In this document: positions 1 through 9,408 of the stretch, one piece after another
Position numbering within the stretch: position 1 is the stretch's first letter
Layout: every line of letters starts with the position of its first letter
Source of the DNA: Rhodocyclaceae bacterium
GTDB taxonomy: Bacteria; Pseudomonadota; Gammaproteobacteria; Burkholderiales; Rhodocyclaceae
Reading direction: 5' to 3'
DNA: 64,000 bases
Assembly (NCBI GenBank): GCA_019455325.1
Contig: JACFMQ010000004.1
Coordinates: 1 to 64,000, forward strand
Translations under genes and position numbers: made by a program
The notes under the pieces: model-generated
Told to the model about the DNA's origin: nothing
Database searches by the model: none
The model's input: the letters and a program-made list of their open reading frames with translations, nothing else

Positions 1-319
1 CGGGCGCCTGGGCCGGCGCACGCGGCGGCGGCGCGGCGGCGATCGGCGCCGCGGCGGCGGACAGGCTGACCGTGTAGTCGTCGTCGGCGCTCGGCCGCGA
101 CGCAGGCGCGGGCCGCGCCTCGGCGCGCGGGGCGGCGTCGCGCAGCGGCGCCGCCCCGGGGGCGATCGCCGCCATGTCGCGCGAGGCCACCGCCATGATC
201 TCGACACCGCCGCCGGGCAACCCGCGGTTGGAGAGGATGATGGCGTCCGGCCCGAGGATTTCCTTTACCTTGCGCAACGCATCGCGCGCGCTGGGGGCGA
301 CGAATTTCTTGACGTTCAT
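1..319 (-). CDS. flhF: FlhF, flagellar SRP-like GTPase (N-terminal part, cut by window edge)
   Basis: Only the first ~106 codons are present. The protein opens MNVKKFVAPSARDALRKVKE and continues through an ILGPDAIILSNR stretch, which is the conserved start of FlhF, followed by an Ala/Pro-rich linker. FlhF is the SRP-family GTPase that places polar flagella. The GTPase domain lies outside the window to the left. The ATG overlaps the TGA of flhA in a 4-base ATGA junction, so translation is probably coupled. The identification rests on the N-terminal motif and on flhA/flhB context. Confidence 0.88.
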   Translation of the reverse strand, partial: MNVKKFVAPSARDALRKVKEILGPDAIILSNRGLPGGGVEIMAVASRDMAAIAPGAAPLRDAAPRAEARPAPASRPSADDDYTVSLSAAAAPIAAAPPPRAPAQAP

Positions 320-2409
320 GCTCTGCCTCCGATGATCGATGTCACCTTGATGGTCTTGGTGTCAGGCACCTCGCTGTGGGCGAGCACCTTGAGTTGCGGG
401 ATGCTGCGGCGCAGGAAGCGCGACAGCAGGGTTCTCAGGTTGGCGGGAACGAGCAGCACGGCCGGCAGGCCGAGCTCTTCCTGGCGCTGGGCGGCGACGG
501 CCGATTCGCGCACCAGCGTGTCGGCCATGCCCGGTTCGATCGCCGCCGCGTCACCGCCGCCGGAGACGGCCTGGACGAGGATGCGTTCGAGCTGCGGATC
601 GAGCGACATGACCTGCATCTCGGCGCTGCCGGCGTAGAGCTGCTGCACGATGGCGCGGCCGAGGGCGTTGCGCACCTGGGCGGTGAGCACTTCCGGGTCC
701 TGCGTGCGCACCGCGTGGTCGGCCAGCGTCTCGACGATGGTGCGCATGTCGCGGATGTGCACGCCCTCGTCGAGCAGGTTCTGCAGCACCTTCTGCACCG
801 TGCCGAGCGGCAGGACCTTGGGCACCAGGTCCTCGATGAGCTTGGGCATTTCCTTGGCCAGGTGGTCGAGCAGCGCCTGCGCCTCCTGGCGGCCGAGGAG
901 TTCGGCGGCGTGCGAGAGGATCAGGTGGTTGAGGTGCGTGGCGACGACCGTGCTGGCGTCGACGACGGTGTAGCCATAGGCCTGCGCCTGGTCGCGCAGG
1001 CCGGATTCGATCCACAGCGCCGGCAGGCCGAAGGCCGGATCCTTGGTCGGCGTGCCCGGCAGCGTGCCGACGACGCGGCCCGGGTTGATCGCCAGCAACT
1101 GCCCCGGGAACGCCTCGCCCTGGCCGATCTCGACGCCCTTCAGGAGGATGCGGTAGGCGTTCGGCTTGAGTTCGAGGTTGTCGCGGATGTGCACCGGCGA
1201 GACGAGGTAGCCGACTTCCTGCGCGAACTTCTTGCGGATGCCGCGGATGCGGCGCAGCAGCTCGCCGTCCTGCGACTTGTCGACGAGCGGGATCAGACGG
1301 TAGCCGACCTCCAGGCCGAGCACGTCGAGCGGCGCGACGTCGGACCAGCTCGCCTCCTGCGCCTCGGCCGGCACCGAGGGCGCTACCGGCACCGGCGGCG
1401 GCCGCTGGATTTCCGCGCGCTTGTTCAGGTTCCAGGCGAGCGCGCCGAGGCTGCCGGCGAGCAGCAGGAAGACGAAGTTGGGCATGCCCGGAATCAGGCC
1501 GAGCGTGCCGAGGATGCCGGCGGTGATGGCGAGCACGCGCGGCTTGTTGAACATCTGCGCGATGAACTGCTGAGAGATGTCGCCGCTGGCCTCGTCGCCG
1601 ACGCGGGTCACCACCATGCCGGCGGCGATCGAGATGATCAGCGCCGGGATCTGCGCCACCAGGCCGTCGCCGATGGTCAGCAGGGTGTAGGTCTTGGCCG
1701 CCGCGCCGACGTCCATGTTGTGCTGGAGCACGCCGACGAAGAGACCGCCGACGACGTTGATCAGCATGATGATGATGCCGGCGACGGCGTCGCCACGCAC
1801 GAACTTCGAGGCGCCGTCCATCGAGCCGTAGAACTCGGCCTCCTGGGCGACCGCCGAGCGGCGCTTCCTGGCCTCGTCCTCGCCGATCAGGCCGGCATTG
1901 AGGTCGGCGTCGATGGCCATCTGCTTCCCCGGCATCGCGTCCAGCGTGAAGCGGGCGGACACTTCGGCGACGCGGCCGGCGCCCTTGGTGATGACGACGA
2001 AGTTGATGATCACCAGGATGGCGAAGACGATGATGCCGATCGCGTAGTTGCCGCCGACGAGGAAGTGGCCGAAGGCCTCGATCACCTTGCCGGCGGCGTC
2101 CGGGCCGGCGTGACCGTGCATCAGCACGACGCGCGTCGAGGCGACGTTGAGCGCCAGCCGGAGCAGCGTGGTGACCAGCAGGATGGTCGGAAAGATCGAG
2201 AAGTCGAGCGGCTTCAGCGTGTAGATCGCGACCAGCATGACGATCACCGAGATCGCGATGTTGAACGTGAACAGCAGGTCGAGCATGAACGGCGGCAGCG
2301 GCAGCACCATCATCGCCAGGATGAGGATGATCAGCAGCGGCGCCGCCATCTGCTGGTAGCCGATGCGGCCGAAGACGTTCTGCATCGTCGCCATCGCCGG
2401 ATTAGCCAT
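316..2409 (-). CDS. flhA: FlhA, flagellar type III export gate protein
   Basis: FlhA forms the nonameric ring of the flagellar export gate in the inner membrane. The 697-residue length is normal. The first ~325 residues hold the transmembrane helices, and the FHIPEP-family signature (INFVVITKGAGRVAEVSARF) lies at about residues 135-154, followed by DAMPGKQMAIDADLNAG. A short Pro-rich linker near residue 340 leads into the cytosolic substrate-docking domain. The gene overlaps flhB by 8 bases upstream and flhF by 4 bases downstream, so flhB-flhA-flhF reads as one translationally coupled unit. Confidence 0.97.
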   Translation of the reverse strand: MANPAMATMQNVFGRIGYQQMAAPLLIILILAMMVLPLPPFMLDLLFTFNIAISVIVMLVAIYTLKPLDFSIFPTILLVTTLLRLALNVASTRVVLMHGHAGPDAAGKVIEAFGHFLVGGNYAIGIIVFAILVIINFVVITKGAGRVAEVSARFTLDAMPGKQMAIDADLNAGLIGEDEARKRRSAVAQEAEFYGSMDGASKFVRGDAVAGIIIMLINVVGGLFVGVLQHNMDVGAAAKTYTLLTIGDGLVAQIPALIISIAAGMVVTRVGDEASGDISQQFIAQMFNKPRVLAITAGILGTLGLIPGMPNFVFLLLAGSLGALAWNLNKRAEIQRPPPVPVAPSVPAEAQEASWSDVAPLDVLGLEVGYRLIPLVDKSQDGELLRRIRGIRKKFAQEVGYLVSPVHIRDNLELKPNAYRILLKGVEIGQGEAFPGQLLAINPGRVVGTLPGTPTKDPAFGLPALWIESGLRDQAQAYGYTVVDASTVVATHLNHLILSHAAELLGRQEAQALLDHLAKEMPKLIEDLVPKVLPLGTVQKVLQNLLDEGVHIRDMRTIVETLADHAVRTQDPEVLTAQVRNALGRAIVQQLYAGSAEMQVMSLDPQLERILVQAVSGGGDAAAIEPGMADTLVRESAVAAQRQEELGLPAVLLVPANLRTLLSRFLRRSIPQLKVLAHSEVPDTKTIKVTSIIGGRA

Positions 2410-3541
2410 TCATCGCCCCCGGAACCAGTTCAGGCGGCACCTGCAGGTCGCGCGGCGGCACCGGGTACTGGCCGCCGTGCTGGCGCCAGGCGCTCAACTG
2501 GAAGACCCAGGCCAGCGCCTCGGCGACGGCGGCGTAGAGCGTGCCGGGGATTTCCTCGTCGATCTCGACGTGGCGGTGCAGCGCGCGCGCCAGCGGCGGC
2601 GCCTCGAGCAGCGGCACGCCGTGCTCGGCGCCGATCTCGCGGATGCGGCGGGCGACCTCGCCCATGCCCTTGGCGACGACGCGCGGCGCGCCCATGCCGT
2701 TCTTGTAGGCCAGCGCCACGGCGAAATGCGTCGGATTGGTGACGATCACGTCGGCCTTCGGCACCGCGGACATCATCCGGCGGCGCGCGGCATCGCGCTG
2801 CAGGGCGCGGATGCGGCCCTTGACGTGCGGATCGCCTTCCATCTCCTTGGCTTCCCGGCGCACTTCATCGCGCGTCATCTTCAGCTTGTCGTGGTACTGC
2901 CAGATCTGGAAGGGCACGTCGACGACGACGACGAGGATCATCGCCGCGACGATGAGGAGGAACGAGTAGATGAGCATCTGGCCGACCGCCCCGAGTCCGG
3001 CCTGGATCGGCTGCGCCAGCAGCGCGATGATGTCCTGGCGTTCGCTCCAGATGACGGCGGCAGCGATGCCGCCGATCAGGCCGGCCTTGACCACGGCCTT
3101 CAGCATGTTCACCAGGCCGGTCCAGGAGATGATGCGCTTGATGCCCTGGATCGGGTCCATGCGCGACAGCTTCGGCAGCAGCGCCTTCGGCGAGAAGATG
3201 AAGGCGTTCAGCAGGAAGGGGCCGGCCATCGCCGCGATCATCAGCAGCAGCAGCAGCGGCGAGAAGGTGAAGAGGAGGTCGAGCGCCAGGTCCGCGAAGC
3301 GGACGAGCATCTGTTCGGGTTCGCGAACCAGCTTTTCATCGAGCGTCAGGCCGCGCCGGAAGACCGCCGCCGTGCGCTGCGCCAGCCAGCCGCCCATCAG
3401 CCAGAAGGCCCCGGCCGCGACGATGAGAATGAGAAAAGCGCCCAACTCCTGCGAACGAGGCACCTGCCCTTCCTGGCGTGCCTGTTCCAGCCGTCTGGCT
3501 GTTGCAGGTTCTGTTCGTTCGAGATCGCTTTCTTCGGCCAT
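2402..3541 (-). CDS. flhB: FlhB, flagellar export switch protein
   Basis: FlhB is the export-gate component that switches substrate specificity from rod/hook to filament after self-cleavage. The protein has 379 residues with four hydrophobic helices between about residues 33 and 215, then a cytoplasmic domain carrying the cleavage motif NPTH at residues 269-272, the same number as in Salmonella FlhB. The cleavage Asn and Pro are intact. It is the first gene of flhB-flhA-flhF and is separated from cheA by a hairpin terminator and an AT-rich leader. Confidence 0.97.
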   Translation of the reverse strand: MAEESDLERTEPATARRLEQARQEGQVPRSQELGAFLILIVAAGAFWLMGGWLAQRTAAVFRRGLTLDEKLVREPEQMLVRFADLALDLLFTFSPLLLLLMIAAMAGPFLLNAFIFSPKALLPKLSRMDPIQGIKRIISWTGLVNMLKAVVKAGLIGGIAAAVIWSERQDIIALLAQPIQAGLGAVGQMLIYSFLLIVAAMILVVVVDVPFQIWQYHDKLKMTRDEVRREAKEMEGDPHVKGRIRALQRDAARRRMMSAVPKADVIVTNPTHFAVALAYKNGMGAPRVVAKGMGEVARRIREIGAEHGVPLLEAPPLARALHRHVEIDEEIPGTLYAAVAEALAWVFQLSAWRQHGGQYPVPPRDLQVPPELVPGAMNG

Positions 3542-3567
3542 GCCCGGTGCCTGATTTGGTTCCGGGT

Positions 3568-3573
3568 ATTATA
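3568..3573 (-). promoter_or_regulatory. Candidate -10 element upstream of flhB
   Basis: The minus strand reads a perfect TATAAT about 27 bases before the flhB ATG, inside an unusually AT-rich leader. No good -35 hexamer is visible 16-18 bases upstream, so an activator may be needed or the match may be chance. No sigma-54 (GG-N10-GC) motif was found here. Confidence 0.35.
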
Positions 3574-3670
3574 GGAAAAAACAATAAAAATTAAAGAGGT
3601 ATGGAGGGTTTTTGTTAACGATTCTAGGGTTGTTGCAAAAAGCAACCCGGCCTTGCGCCGCGTAGACGCA

Positions 3671-3695
3671 GAAAAGGGGGCATCGCCCCCTTTTC
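3671..3695. terminator. Bidirectional hairpin between cheA and flhB
   Basis: The perfect arms GAAAAGGGGGC and GCCCCCTTTTC enclose a 3-base loop. Either strand gives a GC-rich stem followed by a run of T, as expected of a Rho-independent terminator. It would end the cheY-cheZ-cheA transcript before flhB. A second small hairpin (GGGTTG/CAACCC) lies at 3627-3648. Confidence 0.75.
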
Positions 3696-3737
3696 AACCC
3701 ATTGAATTCGTTAACGATTCACACCGGCCGGCGCCGG

Positions 3738-5615
3738 TCAGCCGAATTCCAGCGCCCGCATGCTGGTGGCACGCGGCTCGGCGTCCAGATGCTGACCGAG
3801 GTCGGAAAGCAGTTCCTTCATGTCCAGGATCAGCACGATCTGGCCGTTGGACAGCGTGGTGACGCCGGCGACGCCGCGCGGGCGGAAGTCTTCCAGCGAC
3901 TTGATCACCGCGTCGTCGCGGCCGGCGAAGTTGTCCACGGCGAGGATGAAGCTGCGCTCGGCGGTCTGCATCAGCACGCCGTACTCCGGCGGGTGGTCCT
4001 GCGGCCAGCCGAGCAGCTTGGCCAGCGACACCACCGGCAGGATTTCGCCGCGCACGACCAGCGTCGCCTTGCCGCCGACTTCCTGCAGCTTGCCGTGCTC
4101 GATCGGCAGGATCTCGCGCACCAGCGACAGCGGCAGCGCGAACGGCTGGTCGCCGAGCAGCACCAGCAGCACCGGCAGGATGGCCAGCGTCAGCGGCAGC
4201 GAGATGATGAAGACGCTGCCCTTGCCCGGCTCGGAGCGGATGTCGACCGAACCGTTGAGCTTCTGGATGTTGGTCTTGACCACGTCCATGCCGACGCCGC
4301 GGCCGGACACGTCGGAAATCTGCGTCTTCGTCGAGAAGCCGGGCAGGAAGATCAGGTGCAGGCTCTGCCGCTCGTCGAGCGTGTTCGCCTCCTCCTCGGA
4401 GATCAGCCCCTTCTCGATGGCCTTGGCGCGGATGCGCTCGGCGCTCATGCCGCGGCCGTCGTCGGCGATGATCAGGACGATGTGGTCGCCCTCCTGGCGC
4501 GCCTCCAGGCGCACCACCGACTTCATCGACTTGCCCGAGGCCTGGCGTTCTTCCGTCGACTCCACGCCGTGGTCGACGGCGTTGCGGATGAGGTGGATCA
4601 GCGGGTCGGCGAGATCCTCGATCATCGTCTTGTCGACCTCCGTCTCCTCGCCGGCGAGCACCAGCTCCACGTCCTTGCCGAGCTGGCGGGCGAGGTCGCG
4701 GGCGATGCGCGGGTATTTCTGGAAGAGCCGGCCGATCGGCTGCATGCGCGTCTTCATCACCGAGTTCTGCAGGTCGGAGACGAGCAGATCGAGCTGCGAG
4801 ACCGCCTGGTCGAGCGCGTGCAGCGTCTCGGAATCGGTCTTGCCGGCGAGGATGTCGGCGCGCAGGCTGGTCAGCCGGTTCTTCATCAGGCCGATCTCGC
4901 CCGACAGGTTGAGCACCTGGTCGAGGCGGGCGGTATCGACGCGAATGGTGTTCTCGCGCGTCGCCGCGCGCTCCTCGACGCGGCGGCCGGCGCCCGCGCC
5001 GGACGGCGCGCCCGGCTTGTCGCTGGCCCGGCGCCCGTAGGACGCCACCGCGGCGGCCGGCGCCTCCGCCTTGGGGATGACCTCGGTCGCCGGCGCCGGT
5101 ACGGCGGCCGCCGGCTGGCCGGTGACGGCGCCGTGCAGGGCCTGCCAGTCGGGGCCGCCGGCAGGCGCCGATGCCGCCGGTACCGGCACCGGCGGCGGTG
5201 CCGCGGGCGCGGCGGCCGGGGTGCCGAGCGCCAGCGCATGGCGCAGGCCGGCGAGCACGTCCTCCGGCGCCGGGCGCGGCTGCACGCCCTGCCCCAGTTC
5301 GCCGAACATGTCGCGGACGCCCTTGGTGGCGGCCATGATGATGTCCATCAGCTCCGGATTCAGCTCCATCTCGCCGTTGCGCAGGCGGTCGAAGAGGTTT
5401 TCCGTCAGGTGGCAGAGGGTGACCAGCTCGGTGGCGTTGAGGAAGCCGGCGCCGCCCTTGACGGTATGGAAGCCGCGGAAGATGTCGTTCAGCAGGCCGC
5501 GGTCGTCGGGCATCTTCTCCAGATCGACCAGCTTGTTGTCGACGTCGGACAGGAGATCGTGCGCTTCCTGCAGGAAATCCTGCAGCAGGTCCTCCATCCC
5601 GGCAAAATCACTCAT
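3738..5615 (-). CDS. cheA: CheA chemotaxis histidine kinase (copy 1, with CheZ)
   Basis: CheA autophosphorylates on its HPt domain and passes phosphate to CheY and CheB. The 625 residues show an HPt domain with phospho-His50 (FHTVKGGAGF), an Ala/Pro-rich linker at about 130-215, a dimerisation helix pair, an HATPase domain with N-box HLIRNAVDHGVE and G-boxes DDGRGM and GRGVGMDVV, and a C-terminal CheW-like domain. The start has an AGGAGAAG Shine-Dalgarno. It sits 9 bases after cheZ, an arrangement like the Pseudomonas cheY-cheZ-cheA run. This is one of two full CheA genes in the window. Confidence 0.95.
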   Translation of the reverse strand: MSDFAGMEDLLQDFLQEAHDLLSDVDNKLVDLEKMPDDRGLLNDIFRGFHTVKGGAGFLNATELVTLCHLTENLFDRLRNGEMELNPELMDIIMAATKGVRDMFGELGQGVQPRPAPEDVLAGLRHALALGTPAAAPAAPPPVPVPAASAPAGGPDWQALHGAVTGQPAAAVPAPATEVIPKAEAPAAAVASYGRRASDKPGAPSGAGAGRRVEERAATRENTIRVDTARLDQVLNLSGEIGLMKNRLTSLRADILAGKTDSETLHALDQAVSQLDLLVSDLQNSVMKTRMQPIGRLFQKYPRIARDLARQLGKDVELVLAGEETEVDKTMIEDLADPLIHLIRNAVDHGVESTEERQASGKSMKSVVRLEARQEGDHIVLIIADDGRGMSAERIRAKAIEKGLISEEEANTLDERQSLHLIFLPGFSTKTQISDVSGRGVGMDVVKTNIQKLNGSVDIRSEPGKGSVFIISLPLTLAILPVLLVLLGDQPFALPLSLVREILPIEHGKLQEVGGKATLVVRGEILPVVSLAKLLGWPQDHPPEYGVLMQTAERSFILAVDNFAGRDDAVIKSLEDFRPRGVAGVTTLSNGQIVLILDMKELLSDLGQHLDAEPRATSMRALEFG

Positions 5616-5624
5616 GTTCTTCTC

Positions 5625-6470
5625 CTAGAAGCCGAGGCTGTCGAGCAGATCGTCGACCTGCTGCTGATCGACGACGACGTCCGTGCGTCCGTCGGCGTTG
5701 ATCACCGGCCCGTTGAGCAGGCTGGTCACCGATTCCGTCTTGCGCTCGTCCGGCATGACCTCGATCAGCGCGTTCATCAACTGCGATTCGAGATCCTGGG
5801 CGAGCGTCACCACCTTCTTGATCACCTGGCCGGTCAGGTCCTGGAAATCCTGGGCCATCATGATTTCCATCAGTTGCGCCTTGGTGCCGCCGGTCTTCTG
5901 CGGCAACTGCTCCTTGAGGAAGGCGCGCGTGTCGGCGGCCAACTGCTTGAAATCGTCGACGCCCATCTGGTTCGCGTAGACGCTGTCCCAGCGCGCCGCC
6001 AGGCCCTGCGCGTCGTTCTCCAGCGCGTCGACCAGCGGGTTGGCGACGTCGGTGGCGTTGAGCACCTTGCAGGCGGCCTGCTCGGTCAGGTTGGCGACGT
6101 AGGCGAGGCGGTCCTTGGCGTCCGGAATGGCGCCGACGGTCTGCTGGATCAGCTTGTCGTAGCCCAGCTCGCGCAGCGTGTCGTGCAGTTGCCGGGCCAT
6201 CTGGCCGACGCGCTTGAAGACCTTGGCCTGTCCTTCCCACTCCTCGTCGGCCGGCGTCGCCTCGGCGGCCGGCGCAGCGGGCGCCGCCGCCTCGCCGGAG
6301 ATCGAATCGAACAGGGCCTGCAGTTCGTCGGAATCGCCGACCTCGCCGGTCACGGCGGGTGCGGGGGCAGGGACCGGAGCGGGCGCGGCCGGCGGCGCGG
6401 CGGCGACCGGCGGGCGGTCGGCGGCGATGCTGTCGAAGAGCGCCTCGAGTTCTGCGGAATCGCTGCTCAT
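5625..6470 (-). CDS. cheZ: CheZ, CheY-P phosphatase
   Basis: CheZ dephosphorylates CheY-P. The catalytic helix MMAQDFQDLTGQVIK is at about residues 204-218, and the extreme C-terminus DDLLDSLGF matches the CheY-binding tail. At 281 residues it is longer than E. coli CheZ (214). The extra N-terminal ~75 residues are Ala/Pro-rich and contain two similar short motifs, LEALFDSI (8-15) and LQALFDSI (50-57), that resemble the C-terminal docking peptide. It lies between cheY and cheA in the same transcript. Confidence 0.95.
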   Translation of the reverse strand: MSSDSAELEALFDSIAADRPPVAAAPPAAPAPVPAPAPAVTGEVGDSDELQALFDSISGEAAAPAAPAAEATPADEEWEGQAKVFKRVGQMARQLHDTLRELGYDKLIQQTVGAIPDAKDRLAYVANLTEQAACKVLNATDVANPLVDALENDAQGLAARWDSVYANQMGVDDFKQLAADTRAFLKEQLPQKTGGTKAQLMEIMMAQDFQDLTGQVIKKVVTLAQDLESQLMNALIEVMPDERKTESVTSLLNGPVINADGRTDVVVDQQQVDDLLDSLGF

Positions 6471-6495
6471 TGTCTGTCCTCTGTCCTGGGCGGCC

Positions 6496-6891
6496 TCAGG
6501 CGCCCTTTTCCATCTTTTCGAAGATTTTCTGCAGCTTTTCCGCGAGGGTCGCCGAGGTGAAGGGCTTGACGATGTAGCCGCTGGCGCCCGCCTGCGCCGC
6601 GGCGATGATGTTCTCCTTCTTCGCCTCGGCGGTGATCATCAGCACCGGCAGGTGCCTGAGGTTCGGCGTCGCGCGGATGGTCTGCAGCAGCGTCAGGCCG
6701 TCCATGTTCGGCATGTTCCAGTCGGTGACGACGAACTCGAAGCCGCCGGACTGCAGCTTCTGCAGCGCGATGACGCCGTCCTCGGCCTCGTCGACGTTGG
6801 TGAATCCCAGCTCCTTGAGGAGATTCCGGACGATGCGGCGCATCGTGGAAAAATCGTCCACCACCAGGAATCTCATTTTCGGATCGGCCAT
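6496..6891 (-). CDS. cheY: CheY response regulator (copy 1)
   Basis: This single receiver domain of 131 residues is very close to enteric CheY. The acidic pocket VVDD, phospho-Asp57 in TDWNMP, and the GYIVKPF segment with the conserved Lys are all present. When phosphorylated it should bind FliM and change motor rotation. It is followed immediately by cheZ and cheA1 and preceded by cheV, so it is the likely motor-directed CheY. Confidence 0.96.
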   Translation of the reverse strand: MADPKMRFLVVDDFSTMRRIVRNLLKELGFTNVDEAEDGVIALQKLQSGGFEFVVTDWNMPNMDGLTLLQTIRATPNLRHLPVLMITAEAKKENIIAAAQAGASGYIVKPFTSATLAEKLQKIFEKMEKGA

Positions 6892-6910
6892 GCTTCGCGC
6901 TCCCTCGTTC

Positions 6911-7858
6911 TTATCGTTCCAGCAGCGGGCGGAGCGTGTCCGCGAGCACCTCGGCGTCGAACTTGGCGACGTAGCCGTCCACGCCGACCGCCTTGCCCAT
7001 CGCCCGGTTGGCCTCGGAAGAGAGCGACGAGTGCATGATCACCGGCACGCCGGAGAAGCGGGCGTCCGCCTTGATGTTCTTGGTCAGCACGTAGCCGTCC
7101 ATCTCCGGCATTTCGGCATCGACCATGATGACGCGGATCTCGTCGCGCAGCGAGCTGCCCATCTGCACGGTGTGCGCGGCGATCGCCTGCAGCCGCGTCC
7201 ACGCCTCGGCGCCGTTGGTGGCGTGTTTGTGCTTGACGCCGAGCTTGTCGAGCACCTCGGTGATCTTGCGGCGGGCGACGATGGAGTCGTCGCAGAAGAA
7301 GACGCTGACGTCCTCGGACACGCGCACCGGCGGCACGTCGACGATCACCGCCTCGCCGAAGGCGTTGGCCAGGATCTGCTCGACGTCGAGGATGGAGACG
7401 AGATGGCCGCCCTCGAGCTCGATGACGGCGGTGATCAGCCCCTGGTTCGAGGCGAGCACGGTTTCCGGCGCCTTCACGCGCTCCCAGTCGACGCGGATGA
7501 TGCGGTCGACCTCGTGCACGAGGAAGCCGAGCGTGCGCTTCGAGTACTCGGCGACCATCATCGACTTGCCGAGCCCCGGCGGCGCGCTGCCTTCGAGGTC
7601 GAGGAAGGACGACAGCGAGAGCACCGGGATGACGTTGCCGCGCAGCGAGATGAGGCCCTCGACGCCGCGCGGCATGTTCGGCGTGCGCGTGATGTGCGGC
7701 GTGCGCCCGACCTCGCGGACCTTGAAGACGTTGATGCCGAAGGTCTCGCGCGTGCCCAGCGAGAACAGCAGGATTTCCATCATGTTCGAACCGGCGAGCC
7801 GCGTGCGGGCGTCGACGCTTTCGAGCAGGTTCTTCTTTTCCGACATGTCCATGCTCAT
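6911..7858 (-). CDS. CheV-type coupling protein (CheW domain plus receiver), copy A
   Basis: The 315-residue protein has an N-terminal CheW-like domain (about 15-165; [24 protein letters not shown]) and a C-terminal receiver with the acidic pair in FFCDDS and phospho-site [10 protein letters not shown]. CheV couples receptors to CheA and its phosphorylation aids adaptation. It lies 21 bases after a second cheV-like gene and just before cheY. The two share architecture and many motifs, which suggests an old tandem duplication. Confidence 0.93.
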   Translation of the reverse strand: MSMDMSEKKNLLESVDARTRLAGSNMMEILLFSLGTRETFGINVFKVREVGRTPHITRTPNMPRGVEGLISLRGNVIPVLSLSSFLDLEGSAPPGLGKSMMVAEYSKRTLGFLVHEVDRIIRVDWERVKAPETVLASNQGLITAVIELEGGHLVSILDVEQILANAFGEAVIVDVPPVRVSEDVSVFFCDDSIVARRKITEVLDKLGVKHKHATNGAEAWTRLQAIAAHTVQMGSSLRDEIRVIMVDAEMPEMDGYVLTKNIKADARFSGVPVIMHSSLSSEANRAMGKAVGVDGYVAKFDAEVLADTLRPLLER

Positions 7859-7879
7859 ACTCCTGCGAACGGTTCCCGC

Positions 7880-8860
7880 TCAGGCCGGCACCGGCAGTTC
7901 GGCCGTCTGGCCGAGGATCCGCCGCGCCAGCGCTTCGGACAGCTTCTGCGGCTCGAACTTGGCGACGTACTCGTCGACCCCGACCGACTTGCCGAGCTGC
8001 TGGTTGGACATGCCCGACAGCGACGAGTGCATGATCACCGGCACGCCGGCGAAGCGCGGGTCGCCCTTGATCTTCTTGGTCAGGATGTAGCCGTCCATCT
8101 CCGGCATTTCGATGTCGGTGAGCACCAGGCTGACCAGATCGGACACCGGCTTGTTCACCGAGGCCGCGTACTGCGCGATCTTCTCCAGTTCGTCCCAGGC
8201 CAGGCGGCCGTTCATCGCGGCGACGTACTTCACGCCCATCAGTTGCAGCGTCTTCTCGATCTGCTTGCGGGCGACGATCGAATCGTCGGCGAAGACGACC
8301 ATCGCGTCCGGCTTGTCGAGGGGGGTGACGCTGCGGTAGGCGGCCTCGTCGTCGTAGCGGGCGGTCTCGGCGAGCACCTTCTCGACGTCCATCATCATCA
8401 CCAGCCGGTTGTCGGCCAGTTCGGTGACGGCGGTGACCAGGCCGCCCATCTCGGCCAGCAGCATCTCGGGCGGCACGCGCATCTGGCTCCAGTCGAGGCG
8501 CAGGATGGTGTCGACGCCCTCGACCAGGAAGCCCTGGGTATGGCCGTTGTACTCGGTGACGATCATGATGTCGCGCGGCGTCTCGGTCTGCACGCCGGCG
8601 TACCTGGCGAGGTCGATCACCGGCACCAGCACGCCGCGCAGGCTGACCATGCCCTCGACCGCCGCCGGCATTTCCGGCGCAGCCGTGATCGGCGGCGTGC
8701 GCATCACCTCGCGCACCTTGAAGACGTTGATGCCGAAGGTCTCCTTCCGCCCGGTGCGGGTATCCCGGCCGAGGAAGAAGAGCAGAATCTCCAGCTTGTT
8801 CGTGCCCGCAAGTTTCGTGCGCGCATCAATGCTTTTCAGCAGTTCGGACATATCAATCAC
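7880..8860 (-). CDS. cheV: CheV-type coupling protein, copy B
   Basis: The 326 residues have a CheW-like domain ([36 protein letters not shown]) followed by a receiver (VVFADDSIVARKQ, phospho-site [12 protein letters not shown]). The start follows a GAGGGGG Shine-Dalgarno. This copy is nearer to canonical CheV in its N-terminal region than copy A. It begins after a 196-bp gap that separates it from the STAS gene, so a promoter may lie there, though none was clear by eye. Confidence 0.94.
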   Translation of the reverse strand: MIDMSELLKSIDARTKLAGTNKLEILLFFLGRDTRTGRKETFGINVFKVREVMRTPPITAAPEMPAAVEGMVSLRGVLVPVIDLARYAGVQTETPRDIMIVTEYNGHTQGFLVEGVDTILRLDWSQMRVPPEMLLAEMGGLVTAVTELADNRLVMMMDVEKVLAETARYDDEAAYRSVTPLDKPDAMVVFADDSIVARKQIEKTLQLMGVKYVAAMNGRLAWDELEKIAQYAASVNKPVSDLVSLVLTDIEMPEMDGYILTKKIKGDPRFAGVPVIMHSSLSGMSNQQLGKSVGVDEYVAKFEPQKLSEALARRILGQTAELPVPA

Positions 8861-9056
8861 CCCCTCGCTAGACGAGGCGCCTCATTCGACTTGCCGTATG
8901 TTATCCCATCGCCACGGCCGGCACCATGCCGCCGCCGCTTTTCCCGGCCGCCAGCGGGCCGCCGGAATGCGCCGCGCATCCTTCCGTTCATGAGTGCCCT
9001 TTCCCCTCTCGCGTTTTTCTTGTCGCACCGGCCGGGCCGACCGTGCGGAATGCCCG

Positions 9057-9362
9057 TCAGGCGATCCTGAAGATCTTTCCGAAATTGACGATCTCCAGCA
9101 CCTGCTTCACCTGCCCGTGCACGTTGATCAGGGCGACCGCCTTGTTGGCCGCCCCGGCCTTGTCGCGCAGCATCAGGAGCATGCCCAGGGCCGAGCTGTC
9201 GAGGTAGTCGACGCCGCCCATGTCGACGTTCAGCGCACGCACCTGCGCGTCGGCGATGGCCGGCTCGTAGGCGTTGCGGAATTCCCGATGGGCGTTGAAA
9301 TCGAAGCGGCCGGACAGACGGAGGTCGACCGTTCCGGCGTTCATGATGACGTTTACCTGCAT
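9057..9362 (-). CDS. STAS-domain protein (anti-sigma-factor-antagonist-like)
   Basis: The 101 residues form a single STAS domain with the typical DFNAHREFRNAY, VDMGGVDYLDSSALGML segments. The Ser of DSSAL is the usual phosphorylation site. The chosen ATG at 9362 begins MQVNVIMNAGTV, and longer starts would run into cheB. It lies 46 bases after cheB. Family members bind anti-sigma kinases or act as partner-switch outputs. No cognate RsbW-type kinase is present here, so the target is unknown. Confidence 0.9.
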   Translation of the reverse strand: MQVNVIMNAGTVDLRLSGRFDFNAHREFRNAYEPAIADAQVRALNVDMGGVDYLDSSALGMLLMLRDKAGAANKAVALINVHGQVKQVLEIVNFGKIFRIA

Positions 9363-9408
9363 GTCGCGTCTCCGCGTAACGTTGTATCGTTTTTCGCTGG
9401 TTCGCGCA

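Noticed and set aside
376-6560. Very long open frames on the plus strand opposite flhA, flhB, cheA and cheZ
   Set aside because: They are antisense shadows of strongly supported genes. High GC at third positions removes stop codons, and the translations are Arg/His/Ala/Asp-rich without known motifs.
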